Positions 1 to 7,712 of a stretch of 23,808 nt of DNA are shown here, in pieces. Position 1 is the stretch's first letter, and every line of letters begins with the position of its first letter. Both the position numbers and the translations under genes were made by a program. The notes beneath the pieces were generated by a model. It ran no database searches. It saw nothing but the letters and a program-made list of their open reading frames with translations, and had not been told where the DNA came from. Source of the DNA: a virus. Location: the IMG/VR virus record IMGVR_UViG_3300005253_000297, positions 1-23,808 of that record; one strand, written 5' to 3'.

Positions 1-1262
1 ATCTTCGTGTTCCCATTCGCAGCGAGGTGCCCGAAGACCCTGATGTGGAGGACATCCCCGTCCGTGTCGAGGGTGTCCGCAGGGAGCGTGAAGGACCCGA
101 GATCCGTCTCGGCGGTCCCTGTGTTCTCCCGCGCGGTGTAGTCGGTGTAGATACGACCGCGGACACGGGCGGTGCCGGTGCCAGTACCCGGGTTGAATAC
201 GGGGGCTGTGCTGAAGGTCTTGGCTCCAGCGAAGGTCTGGACTCCAGTCGTGACGAGACCACGAGCCGTAGCTGAGGCGTCGGGGATGTTGAAGGTGTGC
301 GTCGTTCCTGCGGAGACGATGTTGAAGTCCGCCCCGGACGTGCCGACTGCGAAGGTCTGAGTCGCGCCGGTAAGACCGCCAAGCGACGTGATCCCCGCCC
401 CTGCGGTGCCGATCTCCAGCGTCCCCGCCCCTGGGGTAAGCGTGATCCCGGTCCCAGCAGTAAGCGAGGCCCAGACCGGGGGATTCCCAGTCGACCCGAG
501 GAGAACCTGCCCGTTCGTACCGGGACCCACTGAGGTGAAGACACCACTCGCGCCAAAGACAGCGGTGGCGTTCTGGGTCATCCCAGTGAGCGTCGCCCCG
601 GCGAAGGTGGGAGAGGAGGCGGCAGCGATGTCCTGCGGGGTGGAGAGTGTGATCGTGCCCGCCCCGTTCGCGACGACGACTTGATTAGCGGTCCCAGTGA
701 GCGTCGCAAGGGCGAACGCAGTGCCACCAGAACCGATGAGAAGCTCGCCGTTCGCTGGTGCCGCGGCGAGACCAGTTCCGCCAGATCCAACAGCGATCGG
801 GGTCGAGAAGGTCTTCACTCCAGCGAAGGTCTGAGCCCCCGTCGTGACCACTCCTCGGGCGGCAGCGCCAGCGTCGGGGAGGTCGAAGGTGATCGTCGTC
901 CCAGCGCCGGAAATGGCGAAGTTGGTACCAGCCGTCCCCGTCTCGAAGATAATCTCGTCCCCAGAGATTATCGATTCCCCGCCTACATCGATGCCCGTGA
1001 AACCATTGAGGTGTACATCACCCCAAGTGTAGGGAGCTACGATCCCGCCGTCAGAGAGCCGGACGTCGTACTCTCCAGCCGCGGCGTAGAAGAAGAAGAA
1101 CCCGTCCCCATCGGTCGTGAAGGGGTTGGCGAGCGGGGTGACCCCGTTGTCGGAGAAGATGGTCGCGAGGTCGAGGGTCCCCGCGTCGTAGACGGTGACG
1201 GTCGCGTTCGGAGCAGGAGCCCCGGTCGCGAGGAGGCGGGAGTAGTTGTTGAAGCGCTGCAT
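1..1262 (-). CDS. Phage tail fibre / appendage protein, C-terminus cut by window edge
   Basis: An uninterrupted minus-strand frame of 420 codons starts at an ATG preceded by an AAGG ribosome site and runs off the left edge without a stop. The protein begins [20 protein letters not shown]. Its first ~70 residues ([10 protein letters not shown], then [13 protein letters not shown]) resemble the N-terminal domain common in phage fibre proteins. The rest is Gly/Thr/Ala-rich low-complexity sequence with fibre motifs such as [15 protein letters not shown] and [16 protein letters not shown], the latter twice. Such proteins form trimeric fibres or baseplate appendages for receptor binding. No signal peptide is seen, unlike the next two appendage genes. 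The receptor-binding tip would lie to the left of the window. The family assignment is from motif style, not a search. Confidence 0.85.
   Translation of the reverse strand, partial: MQRFNNYSRLLATGAPAPNATVTVYDAGTLDLATIFSDNGVTPLANPFTTDGDGFFFFYAAAGEYDVRLSDGGIVAPYTWGDVHLNGFTGIDVGGESIISGDEIIFETGTAGTNFAISGAGTTITFDLPDAGAAARGVVTTGAQTFAGVKTFSTPIAVGSGGTGLAAAPANGELLIGSGGTAFALATLTGTANQVVVANGAGTITLSTPQDIAAASSPTFAGATLTGMTQNATAVFGASGVFTSVGPGTNGQVLLGSTGNPPVWASLTAGTGITLTPGAGTLEIGTAGAGITSLGGLTGATQTFAVGTSGADFNIVSAGTTHTFNIPDASATARGLVTTGVQTFAGAKTFSTAPVFNPGTGTGTARVRGRIYTDYTARENTGTAETDLGSFTLPADTLDTDGDVLHIRVFGHLAANGNTK
210..344 (-). repeat. Fibre internal repeat, copy 2
   Basis: This 45-codon unit encodes [18 protein letters not shown] and continues to [10 protein letters not shown]. 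It is a diverged, equal-length duplicate of 804..938 within the same fibre gene. Such units are typical of beta-rich fibre shafts. Confidence 0.8.
804..938 (-). repeat. Fibre internal repeat, copy 1
   Basis: This 45-codon unit encodes [18 protein letters not shown] and continues to [10 protein letters not shown]. It aligns without gaps to 210..344, so the fibre shaft appears to have grown by tandem-type duplication with a spacer of about 150 codons between copies. Confidence 0.8.
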
Positions 1263-1271
1263 TTTTAGCCT

Positions 1272-1622
1272 TCAGTCCTGACTGTCGATGTCACTCCGCT
1301 TCCGGTCCGCCGGCTGGATGAAGAGGAGCTTGATGATGTCCCTCTGCCCTGTCAGGAGCTTCTTCTGCGTCTCCTCGACATGGCCGATTCTCACCTCGTG
1401 GCGGATCACGCCGTCTTTCGCGAACGTGGCATCTCCACTCACCTGCGTGAAGGCGTACCCAGAGAGTCCTGCGATGAAGAGGAGAAAGAGCCCAGTGCCA
1501 GCGCTGAGACAAGCCTTCGCGAGTGGGCTCAGCCTGCCGTTAACTCGCCGCTGACGATAGTCACCGGACTCTCCAGAGCGATGATCTAGCGGTGGCGGTA
1601 GCCGTTTCCAGCAGTCATGCAT
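1272..1622 (-). CDS. Small single-span membrane protein, possibly lysis-related
   Basis: This is a 116-residue protein. The ATG at 1622 has an AGGAG site five bases upstream; the same frame is open further upstream but without such a site. Residues about 1-36 are basic and soluble. Residues 37-58 (ACLSAGTGLFLLFIAGLSGYA) form one transmembrane helix. The last ~55 residues are charged and likely helical (HVEETQKKLLTGQRDIIKLL). It sits among tail appendage genes, where phages often place holin or spanin-like genes, but I recognise no family. A lysis accessory or membrane anchor is a guess. Confidence 0.6.
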   Translation of the reverse strand: MHDCWKRLPPPLDHRSGESGDYRQRRVNGRLSPLAKACLSAGTGLFLLFIAGLSGYAFTQVSGDATFAKDGVIRHEVRIGHVEETQKKLLTGQRDIIKLLFIQPADRKRSDIDSQD

Positions 1623-1639
1623 TCTAGCTCCTAGCTCTG

Positions 1640-1699
1640 TCACAACGGCCAGCCCGCCGCGAGCGTCGCCCCCAACAGAACAAACAGCAGTCGTCTCAT
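1640..1699 (-). CDS. MicroORF encoding a 19-residue hydrophobic peptide
   Basis: The ATG at 1699 follows a strong GAGGAGG site with suitable spacing. The peptide is MRRLLFVLLGATLAAGWPL and then TGA. It looks like a bare signal peptide or tiny membrane peptide: two arginines, a hydrophobic core and an A-x-A-like end. It lies between the beta-helix gene and the small membrane protein, whose ribosome site follows the stop by only a few bases. It may be a lysis peptide, a translational coupler, or the remnant of a longer exported protein. Confidence 0.4.
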   Translation of the reverse strand: MRRLLFVLLGATLAAGWPL

Positions 1700-1710
1700 G
1701 TGCTTCCTCC

Positions 1711-3395
1711 TCATTGAACCGTCCAGCCGCTGCCGCCAATGCCGCTGAAAGCAGCCTGTGGGGTGGGCGAGCTGGCCCCGTACTCGTAGGCTCCAATGTC
1801 CACGTCCGCGTCCCGGGTCAGACCCCGATAGTCGTCGGAGGGGACCGTGGTGGTGCCGACAGCCTGCCCTGCTGCCAAGCCGGTGTCTCTGGCTGGAGAC
1901 CCCGACTGAATCAAAAAGTCGAAGACCCCGTTTGCTAGATCGAACGTGGAGAATAGCGGGTCACCATCAAAGCAAGTCGAAATGCCTAGACTGGTACAAT
2001 TCTCCGACGAGTCATACACGACAAAGTAGTCTAGATCCCAATCAGTTCCGAGGTCTCCGCAGTTGGTCCCGATGGTTGAAGTCCCTACGCCGTCGCTTCG
2101 GATGATGATGTTGCGGAGGATAGCCGTTTCGCTGTTATCACAAGTCCCCGAGGACTCCCCAAACCACACTCCGTAATTGCCCACATTGCTGATAGAGACG
2201 TTCGCCATGTACACGTCGTGTCCGCCACTGTCTTCGACACGAGACATGACGGGAACGATGGCATCTCCAGCCGCTCGGCAAAAGTCACCTCCGGCCCATT
2301 CAGCAGCAGCTATGTACTGATTGCCTGGCTCACCCGTGTTGAAGTAATTGCAGTTCCCGACAACCACGGCGTTGCGGATGATCTGCGTGGCACCTCCGGT
2401 CTTAATCTGATTCCCTGAGTTGCCCTCAAACAGTCCGCCTTCGATGGTGACCGTGGCGGGATCAAGAAAATAGATGACATCCAAGCCGTCCGAGGTGTTG
2501 TAGCGGAAGGTTGCATTCGTAAAGACCCAGTTACCGCTATTTGTCCTCCCCGCACCAAACCCGTCACCATAGATAGGAGAGCACTCCGCAGGCAGAAGGC
2601 CAGGGTAGGTTTCAATACAGCCATTCCACTCAATCGTCAGATTCGTGAAGCTAATGGTTCCCGTGCTGTCATCGTCACCTTCCAGATCCGTACTGATCCC
2701 TGAGAGCCCATTTCCGCTGCTTGTCACGTCGGTCGCCGTGAAGCCGTAGAGGTCGCTGATTAAGATTCCGTTGTTGGCGATCCCATGGACGTTGACATTA
2801 GTCATGGACGAGCCCGTCGTGTTGAAGAGGCGGACCCCGGCCCACGCGAATGGAACAGCTGCGCCGTATGAATCGTCACACTGGGCGGTAGCATGACCTC
2901 CGTGATCTATACATGAGGCGTGATCGGTTATCTCCAAGCACTGAATGTCGATGTAATCTGCCCCATCGCTGCGGATGATGTAGTCAGTTCCAAACACCCC
3001 ATACAGTTCCGGTTTGCTCGAACAGCCCGCGTCCCAGCCGTCGCCGACGATGCGAGTCGGATTCTCTGACGTTCCGCTGGGAAGGCTGGCCGTCCAGCAA
3101 TCCCGAGTGTGTGTGGGATCGCAGTTGTTCGTCTCAAACACACCGACCACATGACCGACAGGATTATCTCCATGCTTTACAACGACGATGTCGCTACCGG
3201 AAATTCTCTGAGGAAACTGTGCCGCGTTGGCTTGGACGCGCAGGGCTGATCCGACCCGCTCCCAGGGTCCGCGGCGTCCGTGGTGCCAGTGCATCGCGTC
3301 GGGGTCCCACCATCGTCGCGGATGTAGTAGGTCGTCGCGTTAGCAAACGTTGGAACCAGAAGAACCAGAAGCAAGCAGAACCAAACCAGTCTCAT
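1711..3395 (-). CDS. Secreted-type right-handed beta-helix appendage protein, frame broken near its N-terminus
   Basis: The N-terminus is encoded from an ATG at 3395 that overlaps the TGA of the preceding gene (ATGA coupling). It reads MRLVWFCLLLVLLVPTFANA, a Sec signal peptide, followed by TTYYIRDDGGTPTRCTG and PGSGSDQPCA. That frame stops at 3177. The protein continues one frame over (-1) as NAAQFPQRISGSDIVVVKHG and runs about 500 residues to 1711. The body has the short repeating turns of a parallel beta-helix of the pectate-lyase type (NNGILISDLYGFTATDVTSS, NQIKTGGATQIIRNAVVVGN) and ends with DVDIGAYEYG, a common ending of such proteins. The switch falls around 3220-3240. A one-base deletion in the genome or assembly explains it; I see no classical slippery heptamer. 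Likely role: polysaccharide-binding or depolymerising appendage. Confidence 0.75.
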
Positions 3396-5056
3396 CTGGT
3401 CACGTCCTTCTGGTAGTACATCATGTCGAGGCCAACCTCTCGGTTCGTGGTTCCGCTCGTCTTATAGCCGCCCATGACGAGTTGCATCTCGTTGGTTGTG
3501 GCGGGGAGATTCGTTGTGATGTCCGCAGAGTTGGCGTTGTCAATCAGGAAATTGACTGACGTGTTGCCCGAGTTAAATGTAATCTCCCACTTGTACCAAG
3601 TGCTCGCGACGACCGTGACGGCACTGTCAGACGTTGTCTCCGTCGAAGTGTTGGCGCACACGTACTCGAACTTGCCCGTGTTGACGCTGTCCTCGTAGCG
3701 AAGCCAGCATCCGTCGCTGTTGGCCACGGCCGCGTCGTCCATGATTCCAGCGACGAGCTGGTAGCCATCCGTCCCATCAGAGAGATTCGCTTCGGTCTTG
3801 AACACCCCCTTGATGGTCGTGGCTCCGGCGCCGACCATGATTCCCCGGCTGACGATTGTGGCGTATCCCGTCGCCGTGGTTCCCATTTCCGCGGCGCAGA
3901 CGCCCGGATGGGCATTCGTCACGTCCCCGGGGGAGAGGGTGATGGTATTTCCAGCGCCGTTGCCCCTATCACTGAAGTCAAAGGAATCTGCCGTAGCGCC
4001 TGAGCCGTGACAGAAGGTGAAGTCTGTGTACATCCGAACTGAAGTCTCTGGATCGAAGCCACTGCCACCAGCCGCATCGGCATAAGCAGTCGTTGCTACC
4101 TTGGTGGAGTTGTCGGCTGCGGTCTGCGTTGTAGCAATGGCTCCATCTGCAAGTACGGGAGCCAAGCCCGCAGAGCCTAACGTCATGGTTCCACCCGAAG
4201 CAGACACGACCATGACGTTAGTAGCCACTCCAGCAACCTGTACTGTCTCGGTGATGTCGATGTCTTCCGTCCCCGAGCCCGTGTCGGTGGCGTCGATGTC
4301 CAGAACGTAGTTGTCGTCACCGTCTGCAGCGTCGGAGTCCCTCAGAATCAGCTTAGGGTCAGCAGATGCCCCGAAGCCCTCAAGGATGTCCTGGTCGACC
4401 TTGTTGTCGTCCGTGGCGTCTCCGAGCAGTCGATCAGGATCGAAGTCGTTGGAGGTGGCGCTCTCCGCGGCGATGTCGCTCAGCGTCTCGACAGCGCTGC
4501 GGCCTTCTAGAACATCCGTCCCAGTGAACCGGGCAAAATCGTTAGCGATCGGCGTACTGTCGTTGAGAGTGACAGTCCCGGCCACATCGGCAAGTATGAT
4601 CGCTCTGTCCGCCGTCGGGTTTGTCACTGTGAGAGTAGTCTCAAACCCATCGACCGCAAATCCCTCGAAGGCGAATCCTCCCGCTATACCCCACACCGTG
4701 TTGGCAGCGTTCGGGTTTGAGGTAAGAGTGGTAACAAAGAACGCTCCACTGAGGAGTGGGACGTTGATCGTTATGTCCGCGCTAGGATCTTGGAAGTCGA
4801 TACAGGTCTCGAAGGCGTCAGCAGTCCCGCCTTCAGCACAGAGCATATCCGCCGCTGCCCAAAGTGCTTGAGCAGCACCGACTGTGTTGCTGCCGCTCGT
4901 CTGGAGATACCCAACGTGGTCGTTGTCGGCGAGTCCGGTCAGGGCGCCGTGGTCGGTGACGCCGCCACCAGCACCAGCACCCGGGTCGGTGACGATCTGG
5001 GCCCAAGACGACACCGTAAGAGACAGGAAAAGTACGAGCGGCCAGATGGGCCTCAT
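3392..5056 (-). CDS. Signal-peptide-bearing tail fibre-like protein with lectin-like C-terminal domain
   Basis: This 554-residue protein starts at an ATG after GGAGGAACTT. Residues 1-20 (MRPIWPLVLFLSLTVSSWAQ) look like a Sec signal peptide. Next comes a Gly-rich linker and the fibre motif DHGALTGLADNDHVGYLQ, like the H-x-x-L-x-G-L-x-D-D-H-x-x-Y-L element of many phage fibres. The centre is Asp/Thr/Ala-rich beta sequence with TTQTAADNSTKVATTAYADA, another fibre element. The last ~200 residues (WYKWEITFNSGNTSVNFLID) look like a concanavalin A/LamG-like jelly roll. It is coupled by ATGA to the beta-helix gene, which also has a leader. A leader on a virion fibre is odd, since fibres normally assemble in the cytoplasm. 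Confidence 0.75.
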   Translation of the reverse strand: MRPIWPLVLFLSLTVSSWAQIVTDPGAGAGGGVTDHGALTGLADNDHVGYLQTSGSNTVGAAQALWAAADMLCAEGGTADAFETCIDFQDPSADITINVPLLSGAFFVTTLTSNPNAANTVWGIAGGFAFEGFAVDGFETTLTVTNPTADRAIILADVAGTVTLNDSTPIANDFARFTGTDVLEGRSAVETLSDIAAESATSNDFDPDRLLGDATDDNKVDQDILEGFGASADPKLILRDSDAADGDDNYVLDIDATDTGSGTEDIDITETVQVAGVATNVMVVSASGGTMTLGSAGLAPVLADGAIATTQTAADNSTKVATTAYADAAGGSGFDPETSVRMYTDFTFCHGSGATADSFDFSDRGNGAGNTITLSPGDVTNAHPGVCAAEMGTTATGYATIVSRGIMVGAGATTIKGVFKTEANLSDGTDGYQLVAGIMDDAAVANSDGCWLRYEDSVNTGKFEYVCANTSTETTSDSAVTVVASTWYKWEITFNSGNTSVNFLIDNANSADITTNLPATTNEMQLVMGGYKTSGTTNREVGLDMMYYQKDVTR

Positions 5057-5065
5057 AAGTTCCTC

Positions 5066-5389
5066 CTACCAGATGACGCCAGAGACGTAGACCTCGTCTC
5101 CCGCAGTTCCCACGAGGAAAATCTGCGAGATGTAGACACTGCCGGCTAGCGGGGGGATGGACGTCGCCTCGCCAGCGTCGATGTAGCCCGCCGCGTCCGC
5201 ACCAGCGGCCGTAACGGCGTTGCTGTAGCCCCAGTAGACGCGCGCAGACTGACCTCCAGCCGTGGTCTCGGCACGCATACCGAGGGAGCCAACGGATATA
5301 TCGTCAATGCCCAACAGCGTGTGGAGCGGCTGGGGCGTCGCCTGAATCGTGACGGGACTGCCGGACTCCGGGAACAGTTTGTGAGCCAT
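5066..5389 (-). CDS. Small virion-module protein of unknown function
   Basis: This 107-residue protein begins MAHKLFPESGSPVTIQATPQ. The start has an AGGGGG site about eight bases upstream. The sequence alternates short beta strands with Gly/Ala turns and ends SVYISQIFLVGTAGDEVYVS, consistent with a small beta-sandwich such as a head or tail decoration domain. It lies between tail appendages and head-tail connector genes. I do not recognise a family. Confidence 0.7.
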   Translation of the reverse strand: MAHKLFPESGSPVTIQATPQPLHTLLGIDDISVGSLGMRAETTAGGQSARVYWGYSNAVTAAGADAAGYIDAGEATSIPPLAGSVYISQIFLVGTAGDEVYVSGVIW

Positions 5390-5401
5390 AGGAGAATCCC
5401 C

Positions 5402-5617
5402 CTAGTAGCTGCCGCCGCCCGGGATCCGGATCTGTCCCTGCTTCGTCCCAGGCTTCGGACCCACGTCGGAGAGCTGCACCTCCTCCATGATCCCCTTGGT
5501 CGGCTTCGAGCCGTCCGAGAGTGCCTTCCCAAAGGACGCTCCGGCTGCCGAGCCGGGATCCGGCTTCTTGATGACGCAGTCGTCATACGGTGTTTCGATC
5601 GGACCTTGCATCTTCAT
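5402..5617 (-). CDS. Small conserved-looking phage protein, unknown function
   Basis: This 71-residue protein (MKMQGPIETPYDDCVIKKPD...) starts at an ATG after AGGAGG, which overlaps the end of the gene upstream. It is rich in Gly, Pro and Lys, with a Gly-rich C-terminus (GQIRIPGGGSY) and no predicted membrane span. It is probably a small structural or assembly factor. I could not assign a family. Confidence 0.7.
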   Translation of the reverse strand: MKMQGPIETPYDDCVIKKPDPGSAAGASFGKALSDGSKPTKGIMEEVQLSDVGPKPGTKQGQIRIPGGGSY

Positions 5618-5619
5618 AA

Positions 5620-5799
5620 CTACCTCCTTGCGAGCATTGACTTGAGACTCTGGCTCCTTTTGGTGTGAAACCTCCTCGCACGGCGGAGCCGCTTGGTGTC
5701 AGCCTTGACCTCGGCCGCCCGCTCCAACGAACGAAGGTCGTCCTCGGCCTGCCACTTCATGTCGTCGGACGCTGCGGACGGACCCTTCACCTTAGCCAT
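5620..5799 (-). CDS. Small basic helical phage protein
   Basis: This 59-residue protein runs MAKVKGPSAASDDMKWQAED, then DLRSLERAAEVKADTKRLRR, and ends SLKSMLARR. The acidic-then-basic helical pattern (K-W-Q-A-E-D-D-L-R-x-L, then K-x-D-x-K-R-x-x-x-A) matches small proteins I recall between connector and tail genes of podovirus-like metagenomic phages; their function is unknown. Its stop codon lies within the AGGAGGTAG ribosome site of the next gene, and its start is three bases after the adaptor gene ends, so it is firmly within the operon. Confidence 0.75.
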   Translation of the reverse strand: MAKVKGPSAASDDMKWQAEDDLRSLERAAEVKADTKRLRRARRFHTKRSQSLKSMLARR

Positions 5800-5802
5800 G
5801 GC

Positions 5803-6753
5803 TCACCACCCAGACACGTAATTGTAAGGCACGTCGTGGCTCTGAAGGTAGCGCGAGTCTACCGGAGCGAACTGGTAGCGGTTGATCCAAGAGATGTGCT
5901 CCAGCCACGTAGAGTAGATTTCCTCGTCCAGCACCTCGAGCCGCGACGCCTCCTGCTCAGCCATGTCCCGCTTGGCTCGAGCAAGCTGAAGGTTGAAGTA
6001 GGGGTTTCTCCGATCCTCCGTCCCAGGCCACTCGGCAGCCTCGGCCAAGGCGAGGGTCACGAGGAGATTCACGTTCGTGGAGAGCGGCCCGAGGAGAGCC
6101 GTGTCGTCAGCGATCGACTCGTCCGGGGTCTTCTGGTAGAAGTACCAGTAGTTGTTCTGCGCGATCGGATAGGGCCACAGCTCATACTGGATCCGGCCAG
6201 CGAGGGTGCCTGCGTCGGCGAGACGCCGTGAGGCCAGTGCCCAAGACGTCCCCGTCGACGAGCGCTGCGCGTCCCAGGTGTTCAGCTCCTCCTCGGTGAC
6301 CCACAGGTGCAACTGCCAGTTGTTGGTCGTGTCCAAGACAGCGATGAACCGGCGGAAGTCCGCGGGAGGGGTCACGTAGGCGTCGAGTACCTGAGCCGCG
6401 ACCAGTGCCCCCGTGGACCCTCCCCAGACCCGGTCCAGCGTGTAGGACGCGCCATCAGCGGCGATGATCGTGTAGACCGGCTCGTCACTGGCCGCGCGGA
6501 ACTGGCGATCCGCGTCCGAGGCAGCATAGACGAGGGTGCCCCCTGAGACAGTCGCCGACCCGCGGGTCAGGTCGCAGGTTCCGGTCTTCTCATCGTTGAT
6601 GAGGAACTCGGCCTCGGCGCGAAGGAAGGACCAGCTCCGGCGGTCGCAGAACTTACGGTAGGCCGTCTCAGTCCAGAACTGGGCGAGGAAAGGAGTTGCT
6701 AGCTGACAGTGATTCCGCACCATTCTCCACGCCCGGCCGTAGGTGTCCGCCAA
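5803..6753 (-). CDS. Putative head-tail adaptor / connector protein
   Basis: This 316-residue protein starts with TTG after GGAGG at six-base spacing. The N-terminal helices (FLAQFWTETAYRKFCDRRSW) with W-S-F-L-R-A, then a beta region (TCDLTRGSATVSGGTLVYAA) and the PPADFRRFIAVLD segment, follow the pattern of phage tail accessory or adaptor proteins that bind under the portal (P22 gp4-like and similar). The C-terminal half is helical (ALAEAAEWPGTEDRRNPYFN, LQLARAKRDMAEQEASRLEV). Its place after the capsid genes and before small tail genes fits. The assignment is by pattern and position only. Confidence 0.6.
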   Translation of the reverse strand: MADTYGRAWRMVRNHCQLATPFLAQFWTETAYRKFCDRRSWSFLRAEAEFLINDEKTGTCDLTRGSATVSGGTLVYAASDADRQFRAASDEPVYTIIAADGASYTLDRVWGGSTGALVAAQVLDAYVTPPADFRRFIAVLDTTNNWQLHLWVTEEELNTWDAQRSSTGTSWALASRRLADAGTLAGRIQYELWPYPIAQNNYWYFYQKTPDESIADDTALLGPLSTNVNLLVTLALAEAAEWPGTEDRRNPYFNLQLARAKRDMAEQEASRLEVLDEEIYSTWLEHISWINRYQFAPVDSRYLQSHDVPYNYVSGW

Positions 6754-6787
6754 GACGGTCCTCCCTCTCTACGTCACCTCCCCTGAC

Positions 6788-7102
6788 CTACAGGCCGATC
6801 GCTTCGAACCGGGCCGAGAAGCCTGAGAGATCGACCGCCCCTGCGACTTCGGCACCCGTGTTGGGAATGACCCAGACCACCTTCTCGTTCGCGTGGTCGT
6901 AGGTGAGGAGCCGGTTGACTGGGGTCGCGTTGACCGCATTCTCGAAGCTCAAGAACTCGATCGTCCCGAGCCCCAGCTCGGTTGCAAGGAGTGCGTCCCC
7001 TCCCGCTACGTAGGAGGCGGGGCCGGTGTACTGCCCGACGATGCGGCGTCGGACCCCAGCCACGTCCCGGGAGCGTGCGACAGTCAGATCAATGGTTGCC
7101 AA
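6788..7102 (-). CDS. Conserved small virion protein downstream of capsid genes
   Basis: This 104-residue protein begins MATIDLTVARSRDVAGVRRR from a TTG. It contains PASYVAGGDALLATELGLG, then IEFLSFENA, VVWVIPNTGAEVAGAVDLSG and ends SARFEAIGL. This pattern (S-Y-x-x-G-G-D-x-L, then V-P-N-T-G-A-E-V) is familiar from small proteins encoded next to capsid genes in many uncultured phages. They are likely a decoration or minor capsid component, but function is not established to my knowledge. A competing ATG just upstream is in another frame. Confidence 0.7.
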   Translation of the reverse strand: MATIDLTVARSRDVAGVRRRIVGQYTGPASYVAGGDALLATELGLGTIEFLSFENAVNATPVNRLLTYDHANEKVVWVIPNTGAEVAGAVDLSGFSARFEAIGL

Positions 7103-7121
7103 CTTCTCATTGCCCCCTTTC

Positions 7122-7688
7122 CTACGGCTGCTGCGGGATGTTCAGCTCGACGACGGCGAGAGCGTTCGGTGCGTCTCCTGCACCGGTCGTGAGACCGAGG
7201 AGGGCGTAGGTCGGTGCGGTCCCCGCGGCCTCTGTCTGCGCCTTGCCTGCGGTCGCGGACGCGATGACTTGGAGGCCAACCGTACCCGCGGCGCCGGCCG
7301 CCGACGCATTGGTGAACTTCGTGGAGCCCGGACCCTCGACCTGCACGAAGCAGAAGTGTCCAGCGGTGATCGGGGCAACAGCCTCGTCGTTCTGGAAGAC
7401 TCCGGCGACGGAGTTCCTGTTGATCGCAGCGGTCGTGACGAGGTAGATCGCCCGATTGGACCACCAGGCGACGGCGCCCTTGAAGGGAGCGACCGTCATG
7501 CTGGAGTCGGATCGGACGAGCTGGTAGGTCTTGGCCCGCCCTTCCTCATCGGACGGAACCCCCGCGGTGGTCTGCTTGACCGTGACACGGCTGCCAAGGA
7601 GACCGTCCGCGTAGAGCGACGGCGAGGAGTACGTCTCGGGGTCTCCCGTTCCTGTCCAAGCCCCCTGCTGGCGGATGTTGTTGGGCAT
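7122..7688 (-). CDS. Probable capsid decoration / minor virion protein
   Basis: This 188-residue protein begins MPNNIRQQGAWTGTGDPETY, with an AAAGGAG site upstream of the ATG. It lies directly after the major capsid protein gene, the usual place for decoration (head stabilising) proteins. Residues 46-58 (S-D-E-E-G-R, then Q-L-V), 70-84 (KGAVAWWSNRAIYLV) and 107-120 (ITAGHFCFVQVEGP) form a beta-rich domain. That same core is recognisable in the leader-bearing protein at 22273..22836, which makes the two likely paralogs. The C-terminal part is Ala/Gly/Thr-rich and predicted beta. Confidence 0.7.
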   Translation of the reverse strand: MPNNIRQQGAWTGTGDPETYSSPSLYADGLLGSRVTVKQTTAGVPSDEEGRAKTYQLVRSDSSMTVAPFKGAVAWWSNRAIYLVTTAAINRNSVAGVFQNDEAVAPITAGHFCFVQVEGPGSTKFTNASAAGAAGTVGLQVIASATAGKAQTEAAGTAPTYALLGLTTGAGDAPNALAVVELNIPQQP

Positions 7689-7712
7689 CTCTTGCTCCTT
7701 TCCTTTCTCCGC

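Noticed and set aside
681-1268. Plus-strand frame of 195 codons
   Set aside because: It lies opposite the partial fibre gene, which has a ribosome site and fibre motifs. The plus-strand product is Arg/Glu/Gly-rich shadow sequence typical of GC-rich antisense.
3177-3294. Programmed -1 frameshift in the beta-helix gene
   Set aside because: No X-XXY-YYZ slippery heptamer or clear downstream structure is visible. A one-base deletion is simpler.
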